A model generated the notes under the pieces. That model did not search any database. It was not told the origin of the DNA and saw nothing but the letters and a program-made list of their open reading frames with translations. This document shows positions 1-8,724 of a stretch of 64,000 nt of DNA, piece by piece; position 1 is the stretch's first letter; every line of letters starts with the position of its first letter. Both the position numbers and the translations under genes were made by a program. The DNA is from Burkholderiaceae bacterium. Its GTDB lineage: Bacteria > Pseudomonadota > Gammaproteobacteria > Burkholderiales > Burkholderiaceae_E. Location of the stretch: positions 1 through 64,000 of the forward strand of contig JAJTYR010000006.1 of assembly GCA_021463505.1 (NCBI GenBank). The letters run 5' to 3'.

Positions 1-554
1 CGAGCTCCGCTCGAACAATCGCCGCGAGAATGATGGACGATGCGCGCTGCGCGCGCCGCCGGTGCTGCTGCGCTTCTCGGCTGCGCACAAGGCGCACCCG
101 CGGCGCCCGGCCCGCGCCTTTGCCGATACCGTCGTGGCGTTCGTGAGCAACAGCCCCGTCTTCGGTCCGAACACCCGCAACGCTGCCAGAGCGGCAGTCG
201 GTGGCGGGGCGCGATGCGGGGCGGGCAGTGCGCCTCGGGTATGCGGGGCGGGCGCCGTCGGGCAATCGGGGCGATGTCGGCGGCGCCGAGCAGCGCAGCC
301 TCGGGGTCGGCGCGCGAAGCGCGCTCCGTACTTCTGACTTGCGGCGCTGTGTTTGAGCGGAGCTCGCGAAGCGAGCGCAGCGAGTTGCGCCGCACGACCC
401 CGAGGCGAGCCGCGCAGGGAAGTCGGTGCGAAGCACCGACCGCCGCCGTCATCGCCCCGATTGCCCGACGGCGCCCACCCCGCATACCCGAGGCGCACTG
501 CCCGCCCCGCATCGCGCCCCGCCACCGACTGACGCGACGCAGCCCGGCCACGAA
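1..554. other. Stretch without a supported gene
   Basis: No reading frame here looks like a complete gene; the long frames arise from high GC and from the inverted repeat at 196-530. The frame starting at base 2 reads like the C-terminal tail of a protein (a segment FADTVVAFV near 125-150) before running into the repeat. It could be the broken end of a gene lying left of the window, possibly a LysR-type regulator, but this is weak. The 12 bases at 1-12 are the reverse complement of 355-366, so the structured element may extend left of the window. The 3' end of the dehydrogenase gene at 555 faces this region. Confidence 0.5.
196..530. repeat. 90-bp inverted repeat with structured 155-bp centre
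   Basis: The left arm is 196-285 and the right arm 441-530. Read as reverse complements they match at 88 of 90 positions (mismatches at 249/477 and 277/449). Nested inside, 299-309 pairs with 395-405. The centre also carries three perfect local hairpins, each with a GAA loop closed by GC: 310-324, 362-376 and 422-440. All share the GCGAAGC core, known as an unusually stable DNA mini-hairpin. No transposase or integrase gene is visible next to it. It could be a MITE- or REP-like element, or a strong terminator for the leftward dehydrogenase gene. The repeat is certain; the function is not known. Confidence 0.9.
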
Positions 555-3500
555 TCACGAAGCCCGATCCGCGAGCGCGCGCTCGAGCACGCGCGCCACG
601 TGCTCGGCGCTGCGGTTCGCGCCATCGGCGATCTGGTGCCTGCAGCTGGTGCCGTCGGCGACGACGATATCGCCGGGGCCGGCCGCGCGCACCGCCGGCA
701 ACAACGCCGCCTCGCCCATCTTCATCGAAATGTCGTGGTGCTCGGCCTCGTAGCCGAACGCTCCCGCCATCCCGCAGCAGCTCGTCTCGATCAGCTCGAC
801 CTTCAGCGAAGGGATCAGGCCGAGCACGGTGCGTATCGGCGCGATCGCGTCGAAGGCCTTCTGGTGGCAGTGCCCGTGCAGCAGCACGCGCGCCTGCGGC
901 AACGCCCGCAGCGCGAGATTCAGGCGACCGGCATCGTGCTCGCGCGCGAGGAATTCCTCGAACAACATCGCCTGCGAGGCCAGCGCGCTGGCCGCCTCGC
1001 CAAGCCTCAGCACCAGGAATTCGTCGCGCATCGTGAGCAGGCACGAGGGCTCGAGGCCGACGACCGGCACGCCCCGCTGCACCCACGGTGCGAGCGCCGC
1101 GAGCGTGCGCCGCGCTTCGGCGCGCGCCTCGTCGACCAGCCCGGTGGCGAGGAAGGTCCTGCCACAGCACAGCGGCCGGCGCGGATTCGCATCGCCTTCG
1201 GCCGCGCGCGCGACGTGCACGCGATAGCCCGCGGCCTGCAGGACGCGGCGCGCGGCGCGCAGGTTCTCGGGCTCGAAATGGTTGTCGAAAGTGTCGGCCC
1301 ACAGCACGACGTCCAGGCCGTCGCCTGCCGGCGCCGGCGCGGCGCCCCCGAGCGCCAGGCCACGATCGCGGGTGAACACGTCGCGGCGCCAGGCGGGCAG
1401 TCTGCGCCGCGCCGACAGTCCGAGCAGCCGTTCGCCCAGCCAGGCCGCGCCCGGCAGCCGATCGCGCAGGTTCGCCAGCCACGGCAGTCGTGACAGCCAC
1501 GGCGCGTAGCGCGGCAGGAACGCCACCATGCGCTCGCGCAGCCGCAGCGGATGGCGCCTGCGATAGTGGTACAGGAACTCGGTCTTCATCCGCGCCATGT
1601 CCACGCCGGTCGGACATTCGCGCTTGCAACCCTTGCAGCCCACGCACAGCGACATCGTGTCGAACATCGCCTGCGATGACAGCGCATCCTCGCCGAGCTG
1701 GCCGGAGAGCGCGAGCCGCAGTGTGTTCGCACGCCCGCGCGTGAGGTCGCGTTCGTCGCGCGTCGCGCGGTAGCTCGGGCACATGGTGCCGGCGTCGAAC
1801 TTGCGACAGTGACCGTTGTTGTTGCACATCTCCACCGCCTTGGCGAAACCGCGCGCGGGATCGCCACCGGTGCCCGGCGCACTGGTGCGCTCGGTGAGCG
1901 GATCGTTCTGCACGTCCCAGGCCGACCAGTCGAGTGCGGTCTCCAGCGGCCGTGGCGCATAACCCGGGCGGAAGCGGAACAACGATGCGTCGTCCATCCG
2001 TGGCGGCCGGACGATCTTGCCCGGATTCATCAGCCCGAGCGGATCGAACGCGTCCTTCACCTCCTCGAACGCGCGCGTCAGCCTCGGTCCGAACTGCCAC
2101 GCGACCCATTCACTGCGCACCAGTCCGTCGCCGTGCTCGCCGGACCAGGCGCCCTTGAACTGGCGCACCAGGGCGGAGGCCTCTTCGGCGATCGCGCGCA
2201 TCTTTGCGGCGCCGCCGTCGGGGCCGGTCCGGCGCATGTCGAGGATCGGACGCACGTGCAGCGTGCCGACCGAGGCGTGCGCATACCAGGTGCCGCGCGT
2301 GCCGTGGCGCGTGAACACTTCGGTGAGCCGGCCGGTGTACTCGGCCAGGTGCCCGAGGGGCACCGCGCAGTCCTCGATGAAGCTGACCGGCTTGCCGTCG
2401 CCCCTGAGCGACATCATGATGTTCAGGCCGGCCTTGCGCACTTCCCACAGCGCCTTCTGCCGGGCCCTGTCGACGAGCCGAACCACCGAGCCCGGCAGGC
2501 TCAGGTCGGCCATCAGCTCGTCCAGCTGCGCCAGCCGCGGAAGCAGCGCGGCGGACTCGTCGCCGGTGAACTCGACCAGCAGGATCGCCTCCGGTCCGCG
2601 ACCCTCGCGTTCGACCAGCACCGATTCGATCGTCGGCAGGAAGACCGGGTTGGCGCGCGACAGGTCGATCATCGTGCGATCGACGAGCTCCACCGCCGAC
2701 GGCCCGAGCTTCACGATGTGCTGCGCGCTGTCCATCGCGGCGTGAAAACTCGGGTAATTCACCACCCCGAGCACCCTGGCCGCCGGCAGCGGCGACAATT
2801 TCAGGACCAGGCGGCGGAAATACGCGAGCGTACCCTCCGAGCCCACCAGCAGGTGCGCCAGGTTGACCGAACCATCGGCGGTATAGGGCCGCTCGGATTG
2901 CGGGTGGAACACGTCGAGGTTGTAGCCGCCCACCCGGCGCAGCACCTTCGGCCAGCGACGCTCGATCTCTTCGCGCTCGCGCGCGGCGATGGCGAACAGA
3001 CGCGAAGCCAGTTCGCCGCCGCGCGCCGAGCTCAGCGGCCGCTTCGCGTCGACGCCGAATGGCCCGAAGTGTTCGGCAGTGCCATCCGGGAGGATCGCGT
3101 CGATCCCGAGCACGTTGTGCACCATGTTGCCGTAGGCGATCGAGCGCGAGCCGCACGAATTGTTGCCCGCCATCCCACCGAGCGTCGCCTGCGCGCCCGT
3201 CGAAACGTCCACCGGAAACCACAGGCCATGCGGCTCGAGCCACGCATTGAGCGCATCGAGGACGATCCCGGGCTGCACCTCGACCGTCATCGCCTGCGGA
3301 TCGAACGCGGTCACCTTGTTCAGATGCCGGCTGTTGTCGATCACCAGCGCTTCGCCCACGGTCTGGCCGCACTGGCTGGTGCCGCCGCCGCGCGGCAGGA
3401 TCGGGATGCGCGACTCGCGCGCCAGGTCGATCGTGGCGACCACGTCGGCCTCGTCGGCGGGCACGACGACGCCGACCGGATCGACCTGGTAGATCGACGC

Positions 3501-3632
3501 GTCGGTCGCGTAGCGGCCGCGCGAAAACGCGTCGAACAGCACTTCGCCGCGCAGCACGCGGCGCAACCGCTGTGCGAGACGGGTGCGCCCGGCGCGCACC
3601 GGCCCGATGCGCGTGTGCATGCCGGTTTTCAT
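555..3632 (-). CDS. FAD/Fe-S D-2-hydroxyacid dehydrogenase, YdiJ-like
   Basis: A 1025-residue fused flavin and iron-sulfur oxidoreductase. The N-terminal half is a PCMH-type FAD-binding domain (PRGGG loop near residue 80, AGNNSCG near 150) followed by the GlcD/vanillyl-alcohol-oxidase C-terminal fold. A ferredoxin-like segment follows with two Cys clusters (CNNNGHC...C and CVGCKGCKRECP, about 600-690), then two CCG-type domains (PLCCG and TSCCG). Length and order match E. coli YdiJ (about 1018 residues), which oxidises D-2-hydroxyglutarate, and GlcD/GlcF-type D-lactate or glycolate dehydrogenases. Electrons probably pass to the quinone pool. An alternative ATG lies four codons downstream. The neighbouring GntR gene and aminotransferase/TRAP genes suggest a 2-hydroxy- or 2-oxo-acid catabolic set. 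Exact substrate unknown. Confidence 0.88.
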   Translation of the reverse strand: MKTGMHTRIGPVRAGRTRLAQRLRRVLRGEVLFDAFSRGRYATDASIYQVDPVGVVVPADEADVVATIDLARESRIPILPRGGGTSQCGQTVGEALVIDNSRHLNKVTAFDPQAMTVEVQPGIVLDALNAWLEPHGLWFPVDVSTGAQATLGGMAGNNSCGSRSIAYGNMVHNVLGIDAILPDGTAEHFGPFGVDAKRPLSSARGGELASRLFAIAAREREEIERRWPKVLRRVGGYNLDVFHPQSERPYTADGSVNLAHLLVGSEGTLAYFRRLVLKLSPLPAARVLGVVNYPSFHAAMDSAQHIVKLGPSAVELVDRTMIDLSRANPVFLPTIESVLVEREGRGPEAILLVEFTGDESAALLPRLAQLDELMADLSLPGSVVRLVDRARQKALWEVRKAGLNIMMSLRGDGKPVSFIEDCAVPLGHLAEYTGRLTEVFTRHGTRGTWYAHASVGTLHVRPILDMRRTGPDGGAAKMRAIAEEASALVRQFKGAWSGEHGDGLVRSEWVAWQFGPRLTRAFEEVKDAFDPLGLMNPGKIVRPPRMDDASLFRFRPGYAPRPLETALDWSAWDVQNDPLTERTSAPGTGGDPARGFAKAVEMCNNNGHCRKFDAGTMCPSYRATRDERDLTRGRANTLRLALSGQLGEDALSSQAMFDTMSLCVGCKGCKRECPTGVDMARMKTEFLYHYRRRHPLRLRERMVAFLPRYAPWLSRLPWLANLRDRLPGAAWLGERLLGLSARRRLPAWRRDVFTRDRGLALGGAAPAPAGDGLDVVLWADTFDNHFEPENLRAARRVLQAAGYRVHVARAAEGDANPRRPLCCGRTFLATGLVDEARAEARRTLAALAPWVQRGVPVVGLEPSCLLTMRDEFLVLRLGEAASALASQAMLFEEFLAREHDAGRLNLALRALPQARVLLHGHCHQKAFDAIAPIRTVLGLIPSLKVELIETSCCGMAGAFGYEAEHHDISMKMGEAALLPAVRAAGPGDIVVADGTSCRHQIADGANRSAEHVARVLERALADRAS

Positions 3633-3659
3633 GCCGTGAATCGCGCCGCGCGGCCCGCC

Positions 3660-4352
3660 TCAGCCCGGCAAGCGTGCATCGGCCGTCGGCCAGTCCTCGA
3701 GCACGGCGTCGCGCTTGTGGCGCAGGTGCTCGTCGAGCAGCGCGCGAAGCGCGACGCCGTCGCGTGCACCCAGTGCGTCGAGCATCGACTGGTGCTCGCG
3801 CACCGCAGCATCCCACTTGTCACGGTTGAAGTTGGAACGGAAGCGCAGGTTCTGGATGCGTGAATTGATGCTGTCGTAGGTCTCGGTGAGCATCGCGTTG
3901 CGCGCGCACCGGTTGATCGCGCAGTGGATCCGCCGGTTCAGCGCGTAGTAGGCCGGCAGGTCGCGGCGCGCGTGCGCCGCGAGCATCTCGAAGTGCAGAG
4001 CCCGGATCTCGTCGACCTCGCCATCGGTACGCCGGGCAGCGGCGAGCTCCCCCGAAAGCGCCTCGAGTGCCGCCATCAACTCGAACAACTGCTCGACGTC
4101 GCTGCGTGACAGCGCGACGACACTCGCGCCCCGGTTCGGGCTCAGTTCGACGAGTCGCTCGGCCGCGAGCACCTTGAACGCCTCGCGCAACGGCGTGCGC
4201 GAAACCCCGATCTGCTCGCACAGCACCCGCTCGTTGAGTCGCGCGCCCGGTGCCAGCCTGCCCTCGGTGATCAGTTCGCGCAGCCGTTCGGCCACCTCCT
4301 CATGCAACGGACGACGCTCGTCGAGCAAGGCTGTTTCAGCAGAATTTTGCAT
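3660..4352 (-). CDS. GntR-family (FadR/FCD) transcriptional regulator
   Basis: A 230-residue regulator. A winged helix lies at about residues 15-80 (CEQIGVSRTPLREAFKVL recognition region), followed by an all-helical FCD ligand domain with the histidines typical of metal-binding members (NRRIHCAI, EHQSML, DEHLRHK). FCD regulators commonly respond to organic acids, fitting the flanking dehydrogenase, aminotransferase and TRAP genes. It is transcribed towards the dehydrogenase gene with a 27-bp gap, so the two probably form one unit. The ATG at 4352 sits inside the operator copy at 4343-4359, with no ribosome-binding site discernible, so the gene is likely autoregulated and might be read from a leaderless message. 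Effector not identifiable from sequence. Confidence 0.92.
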   Translation of the reverse strand: MQNSAETALLDERRPLHEEVAERLRELITEGRLAPGARLNERVLCEQIGVSRTPLREAFKVLAAERLVELSPNRGASVVALSRSDVEQLFELMAALEALSGELAAARRTDGEVDEIRALHFEMLAAHARRDLPAYYALNRRIHCAINRCARNAMLTETYDSINSRIQNLRFRSNFNRDKWDAAVREHQSMLDALGARDGVALRALLDEHLRHKRDAVLEDWPTADARLPG

Positions 4353-4359
4353 ACAAAAT
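4343..4359. promoter_or_regulatory. Putative GntR operator, copy 1
   Basis: The 17-bp word AATTTTGCATACAAAAT is close to a palindrome (TTTTGTATGCAAAA on the other strand), the kind of site bound by FadR/FCD-type GntR dimers. It overlaps the start codon of the gntR gene itself. An identical copy lies 64 bp away. AT-rich words like this stand out sharply in this GC-rich sequence. Confidence 0.75.
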
Positions 4360-4406
4360 AAGGACGTATGGTCGAAACAGCGTAAAAACCCGACTTGTCA
4401 GCACGC

Positions 4407-4423
4407 AATTTTGCATACAAAAT
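4407..4423. promoter_or_regulatory. Putative GntR operator, copy 2
   Basis: An exact second copy of the 17-bp word at 4343-4359, centred 64 bp away (about six helical turns), between the regulator and the rightward aminotransferase/TRAP genes. Placement suggests control of the rightward promoter and possible looping with copy 1. Confidence 0.75.
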
Positions 4424-4473
4424 CGACGGGAGCAAGTATTTCCGGGGCCGGATGCCCTGCTGCGGAACCCACG

Positions 4474-5703
4474 ATGAAACTCGCCAACGGTCTTTCCCTG
4501 AACGGGCATCCTTCAGGGCGTCACTTCCTGCAGATTCCGGGGCCGACCAACGTCCCCGACCGGATCCTGCGGGCGATGGATTATCCGACGATCGACCATC
4601 GCGGCCCCGAGTTCCGGCAACTGGGCAAGTCGGTGCTGGCCGGGATCCGCCGCATCTTCCAGACCGAAGGCCCGGTGATCATCTTCCCCGCATCGGGCAC
4701 CGGCGCCTGGGAAGCCGCGCTGGTGAACACGCTGTCGCCCGGCGACACGGTGCTGATGTGCGAAACCGGGCATTTCGCGTCGTTGTGGAAGCGGATGGCC
4801 GAACGCCTCGGCCTCGCGGTCGAGTTCATTCCCGGCGACTGGCGCCATGGCGTGGACGCCGCCGCGATCGAGGCCCGTCTCGCGGCCGACGCCGGGCACC
4901 GTTGCCGGGCAGTCTGCGTGGTGCACAACGAAACCTCCACCGGCGTCACCAGTCGCGTCGACGAAGTGCGCCGCGCGATCGATCGCGTCGGGCATCCGGC
5001 GCTGCTGATGGTCGACACGATTTCCTCGCTCGGCTCGATCGACTACCGTCATGACGAGTGGGGCGTCGACGTCACCGTGGCCGGCTCGCAGAAAGGGCTG
5101 ATGCTGCCCCCCGGCCTGTCGTTCAACGCCATCAGCGCGAAGGCTCTCGGGGCAACCAGGCGGGCGCGGTTGCCGCGCTCGTACTGGGACTGGAACGAGA
5201 TGCTCGCAGCCAACGCGAACGGCTTCTTCCCGTCGACCCCGGCAACCAACCTGCTCTACGGCCTGCACGAAGCGATCGCGATGCTGCTCGAGGAAGGGCT
5301 GGGCAACGTGTTCGCACGCCACCTGCGCCACGCCGAGGCCGCGCGCGCGGCGGTGCGCGGCTGGCAACTCGAGATCCTCTGCCTGGATCCGGACGGCCAC
5401 AGCCCGGCGCTCACCGCGGTCCTGATGCCCGACGGGCACAGTGCCGACGCACTGCGCCGGATCGCGCTGGGGAACTTCAACCTCTCGCTCGGCCAGGGGC
5501 TCGGCCGGCTCGCCGACCGGGTGTTCCGTATCGGCCACCTGGGAGACTTCAACGACCTGACGCTGCTGGGCACGCTGTGCGGCGTCGAAATGGCGCTGGG
5601 GCTGGCCGGCGTGCCGCACCGCAAGGGCGGCGTGCAGGCGGCGATGGACAGCCTGGCCGCCTCGGCCGCGACGGCCCGGCGCATCGAATGCGAGGCTGCC
5701 TGA
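4474..5703 (+). CDS. Alanine/serine-glyoxylate-type class V aminotransferase
   Basis: A 409-residue PLP enzyme of the alanine-glyoxylate/serine-glyoxylate aminotransferase family. Visible features are the N-terminal IPGPTNVP signature (about 21-28), the SGTGAWE phosphate-binding loop (about 74-80), Asp181 in DTISS, and the Schiff-base lysine near 207 in AGSQKGLM. The ATG at 4474 was chosen because homology begins immediately after it; the upstream open frame runs back through the operators and the divergent gntR gene. It heads a likely unit with the TRAP genes and would move an amino group between a 2-oxo acid (for example glyoxylate or pyruvate) and an amino acid. Substrate could not be fixed from sequence. 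Confidence 0.88.
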   Translation: MKLANGLSLNGHPSGRHFLQIPGPTNVPDRILRAMDYPTIDHRGPEFRQLGKSVLAGIRRIFQTEGPVIIFPASGTGAWEAALVNTLSPGDTVLMCETGHFASLWKRMAERLGLAVEFIPGDWRHGVDAAAIEARLAADAGHRCRAVCVVHNETSTGVTSRVDEVRRAIDRVGHPALLMVDTISSLGSIDYRHDEWGVDVTVAGSQKGLMLPPGLSFNAISAKALGATRRARLPRSYWDWNEMLAANANGFFPSTPATNLLYGLHEAIAMLLEEGLGNVFARHLRHAEAARAAVRGWQLEILCLDPDGHSPALTAVLMPDGHSADALRRIALGNFNLSLGQGLGRLADRVFRIGHLGDFNDLTLLGTLCGVEMALGLAGVPHRKGGVQAAMDSLAASAATARRIECEAA

Positions 5704-5744
5704 GATCCGACCACCGACGACCCGACGAGAACAAGGAGGTGACC

Positions 5745-6806
5745 ATGCAACACCCTGACAAGACCCCCGCCGCTGTCGGCGGCCACCCGCCGGGGGCGCG
5801 ACGCCGGTTCACGCTGCGCGGCGCGCTGGGCACCGCGCTCGGCCTGGCCGTCGCGCTCGGCGCGCTCGGGGTGGATGTGCCGAGCGCCACCGCCCAGGAA
5901 ATCGAGCTCAAGCTCGGCCACGTCGGCGAGCCCGGCTCGCTGTTCCAGATGAGCGCCGACGAGTTCGCGCGACGCGCCAACGCGAAGCTCGCCGGCAAGG
6001 TGAAAGTCGTGGTATTCGGCTCGAGCCAGCTGGGCGGCGACAAGGAGATGCTGCAGAAGCTCAAGCTCGGCACGATCGACCTGGCGGTGCCCTCGACGGT
6101 GATGAGCAGCGAAGTCGACTCCTTCGGCATCTTCGAGATGCCCTATCTCGTGAAGGACCGCAGGCACATGGGCCTGATCGAAAAGGAGATCGTCTGGTCG
6201 AGGCTCGCCCCGGCGGCCGAGGCGAAGGGCCTGAAGATCGTGGCCGTCTGGGAGAACGGCTATCGCCACATCACCAACAACCGCAGGCCGATCCACAAGC
6301 CCGAGGATCTCGCCGGGATCAAGCTGCGCGTGCCCGAAGGCAAGTGGCGCGTCGCGATGTTCAAGGCCTACGGCGCGAACCCGAGCCCGATGAAGTTCTC
6401 GGAGCTGTTCACCGCGCTGCAGACCGGGGTGATGGACGGACAGGAGAACCCGTTGACACAGATCTTCAGCGCCAAGCTGCACGAAGTGCAGAAGTACCTG
6501 TCGTTGTCCGGCCACGTCTACACGCCGGGCTACCTGACGGCGGGCGCGCGCAAGTGGGCGACGCTGCCGGCCGACGTGCGCGCCACCCTCGAGCAGGTCG
6601 GGAAAGAGACGCAGGCCTACGTCTACGGGACGGCGCAGAAGCAGGAGACCGAGCTGCTGGAGAAGATCAGGGCGAGCGGCATCCAGGTCAACGAGGTCGA
6701 CAAGAACGCGTTCATCGCGGCCAGCAAGCCGACCTACGAGGAGTTCGGCAAGGCGGTCGCGGGAGCGAAGGAGATGATCGATCGCGCGATCGAGCTCGGC
6801 AAGTGA
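5745..6806 (+). CDS. dctP: TRAP transporter solute-binding protein (DctP family)
   Basis: A 353-residue periplasmic binding protein of the DctP family. An N-terminal export signal (twin-arginine-like ARRRFTLRG, then a hydrophobic run ending ATAQE near residue 49) precedes the binding fold (LKLGHVGEPGS, then KVFGSSQLGGDKEML and DGQENPL motifs of TRAP receptors). A near-perfect ribosome-binding site AAGGAGGT lies at 5733-5740, four bases before the ATG, predicting high expression as expected for a binding protein. It delivers substrate to the two membrane subunits encoded next. TRAP receptors of this group usually bind organic acids. Confidence 0.92.
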   Translation: MQHPDKTPAAVGGHPPGARRRFTLRGALGTALGLAVALGALGVDVPSATAQEIELKLGHVGEPGSLFQMSADEFARRANAKLAGKVKVVVFGSSQLGGDKEMLQKLKLGTIDLAVPSTVMSSEVDSFGIFEMPYLVKDRRHMGLIEKEIVWSRLAPAAEAKGLKIVAVWENGYRHITNNRRPIHKPEDLAGIKLRVPEGKWRVAMFKAYGANPSPMKFSELFTALQTGVMDGQENPLTQIFSAKLHEVQKYLSLSGHVYTPGYLTAGARKWATLPADVRATLEQVGKETQAYVYGTAQKQETELLEKIRASGIQVNEVDKNAFIAASKPTYEEFGKAVAGAKEMIDRAIELGK

Positions 6807-6834
6807 CGGCTGCGCTCCGGCGGGAGGCGCTCCG

Positions 6835-7356
6835 ATGCTGAAGCTGCGCAGGCTCTACGAGAGCATCCTCGAGTGGATCGTCATCGGGCTGATGACGGTG
6901 CTGGCCGTCGAAGTCACGGTCGGCGTCGTCTTCCGCACGATCGGCCACTCGCTGGTCTGGTACGACGAAGTCGCCTCGATCCTGCTCGCCTGGCTCACCT
7001 TCTACGGCTCGGCCTACGCAGCGGCGAAGCGCGGCCACATCAGCTGTCCGGAACTGGTCGCGATGCTGCCGCCAGGCCCGCGCCTGACGGTCACGATCGT
7101 GGTCGAGGCGCTGGTGATCGGGTTCTTCGCGCTGCTCGGCGTGATCGGCTGGCAGGTGCTCGAAGTGCTCGCCACCGACACGCTGGTGAGCCTGCCTTCG
7201 GTGCCGGTCTCGTACGCGCAGTCGGTGATTCCGGTCTCGGCGCTGCTGATCATCGTCGCCGAGTTGCTGACCCTGCCCGAGGCGCTGGCCTGGGCGCGCG
7301 CCGAGCGCGCGCACGGGGCCACCGCCGAGGGCGCTGCACGCGAAGCCTCCCACTGA
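6835..7356 (+). CDS. dctQ: TRAP transporter small membrane subunit (DctQ)
   Basis: A 173-residue protein with four predicted membrane segments (about residues 13-33, 45-63, 85-108 and 125-147). Length and pattern are those of DctQ. The motif VWYDEVASILLAWLTFYGSA is typical of the family. It pairs with the large DctM permease to form the sodium-driven TRAP channel in the inner membrane. It lies 28 bp after dctP and 52 bp before dctM, so the three are probably co-transcribed. Confidence 0.92.
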   Translation: MLKLRRLYESILEWIVIGLMTVLAVEVTVGVVFRTIGHSLVWYDEVASILLAWLTFYGSAYAAAKRGHISCPELVAMLPPGPRLTVTIVVEALVIGFFALLGVIGWQVLEVLATDTLVSLPSVPVSYAQSVIPVSALLIIVAELLTLPEALAWARAERAHGATAEGAAREASH

Positions 7357-7408
7357 GCGCCCGCTGCGCTCGCCCACGAATACGACGACATCCCGAGGAG
7401 CCACGAAC

Positions 7409-8692
7409 GTGGAGATGCTGCTCCTGTTCGCCTGCGTGCTGGGCCTGGTGCTGCTGAACGTACCGATCGCGGTCGCGCTCGGCGTGGTTGCGATCGCCGC
7501 GATCTGGCTGGTGCAGGGCACGGCGGCGCTGCCCAACCTTCCCATCGTGGTGTACAACGCCGCGACCAACTTCCCGTTGCTGGCGATCCCGCTGTTCATC
7601 CTCGCCGGCGCGATCATGAACGCCTCGGGCATCTCTTCGCGCCTGATCGCGTTCGCCACCGCCCTGCTCGGTTTCGTGCGCGGCGGACTGGCGATGGTGT
7701 CGATCGGCGCATCGCTGTTCTTCGCCGAGATCTCGGGATCGGCCGTCGCCGACGTGGCCGCGCTCGGTTCGATCACGATCCCGGCCATGAAGAACAAGGG
7801 CTATCCGCCGGCGCTCGCTGCGGCGGTGATGTCCTCGGCGGCCACGCTCGCGGTGATCATCCCGCCGTCGATTCCGATGATCCTCTACGCAGTGATGGCC
7901 GAAGCCTCGGTGGTGCAGTTGTTCGTCGCCGGCATCGTCCCCGGCGTCATCGGCGGCATCGGTCTGATGGCGATGGCCTACTGGTTCGCGCACCGCTACG
8001 ACCTGCCGATCGAGCAGGCGTTCCGCTGGAGCGAAGTGCGGCGCACCGCGCGCGAGGCGCTGTGGGCGTTCACCCTGCCGATGATCATCCTGGGTGGCAT
8101 CTTCGGTGGCATCGTCACCGCCACCGAGGGTGCCGCACTTGCGGTGGTCGCAGCGCTTTTCATCGGCCTGGTGGTCTACCGGGAGCTCGACCTCGCGCAC
8201 CTGCGCGCTGCGGTGATCGAGGGGGGCTCGCAGACCGCGGTGGTCATGCTGCTGGTGGCCACGTCGGCGCTGCTCGGCGTCTACCTCACCGAAGTCCAGG
8301 CGCCGCAACATCTCGCGCAGGCGGTGATGGCGTTCACCACCAACAAATGGGCGGTTCTCGCGATGCTGAACCTGCTGTTCCTGTTGCTCGGCATGTTCCT
8401 GCATTCGGCCGCCGCGATCATCCTGGTCGTGCCGGTGGTGATGCCGCTGGTGAAAGCGGCCGGCATCGATCCGGTGCACTTCGGCCTGATCGTCACCATC
8501 AACCTCGGCATCGGCCAGCAGACGCCACCGGTGGCCAGCGTGCTGATGGTGGCGTGTTCGATCGCGAAGGAGAGCGTCTGGGCCGTCACCAGGACGAACG
8601 TCTGGTTCATCGCGGTGCTGCTCGCGGTGCTGCTGCTGGTGACCTACGTGCCGGTGACCGGCATGGGGCTGGTGGAACTGTTCTACCGGTAG
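7409..8692 (+). CDS. dctM: TRAP transporter large permease (DctM)
   Basis: A 427-residue, very hydrophobic permease with about 12 membrane segments, the usual DctM size. Family motifs include LLAIPLFILAG near residue 58, SGSAVADVAALG near 110 and IIPPSIPMILY near 153. GTG at 7409 was chosen because a GAGGAG Shine-Dalgarno at 7395-7400 is correctly spaced; an in-frame ATG two codons on would be a little far. It forms the translocation path for the substrate captured by DctP. Confidence 0.93.
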   Translation: MEMLLLFACVLGLVLLNVPIAVALGVVAIAAIWLVQGTAALPNLPIVVYNAATNFPLLAIPLFILAGAIMNASGISSRLIAFATALLGFVRGGLAMVSIGASLFFAEISGSAVADVAALGSITIPAMKNKGYPPALAAAVMSSAATLAVIIPPSIPMILYAVMAEASVVQLFVAGIVPGVIGGIGLMAMAYWFAHRYDLPIEQAFRWSEVRRTAREALWAFTLPMIILGGIFGGIVTATEGAALAVVAALFIGLVVYRELDLAHLRAAVIEGGSQTAVVMLLVATSALLGVYLTEVQAPQHLAQAVMAFTTNKWAVLAMLNLLFLLLGMFLHSAAAIILVVPVVMPLVKAAGIDPVHFGLIVTINLGIGQQTPPVASVLMVACSIAKESVWAVTRTNVWFIAVLLAVLLLVTYVPVTGMGLVELFYR

Positions 8693-8724
8693 TGGCCGCC
8701 GACAGGGCCTACAATGGCGGCCCG

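Noticed and set aside
196..530. Complete insertion sequence
   Set aside because: There is no transposase frame between or beside the repeat arms; the 155-bp centre is too short.
1809..3863. 684-residue open frame on the + strand opposite the dehydrogenase gene
   Set aside because: Basic, His/Arg/Gln-rich, no family motifs, and exactly antisense to a gene with clear FAD and Fe-S motifs; a product of high GC.
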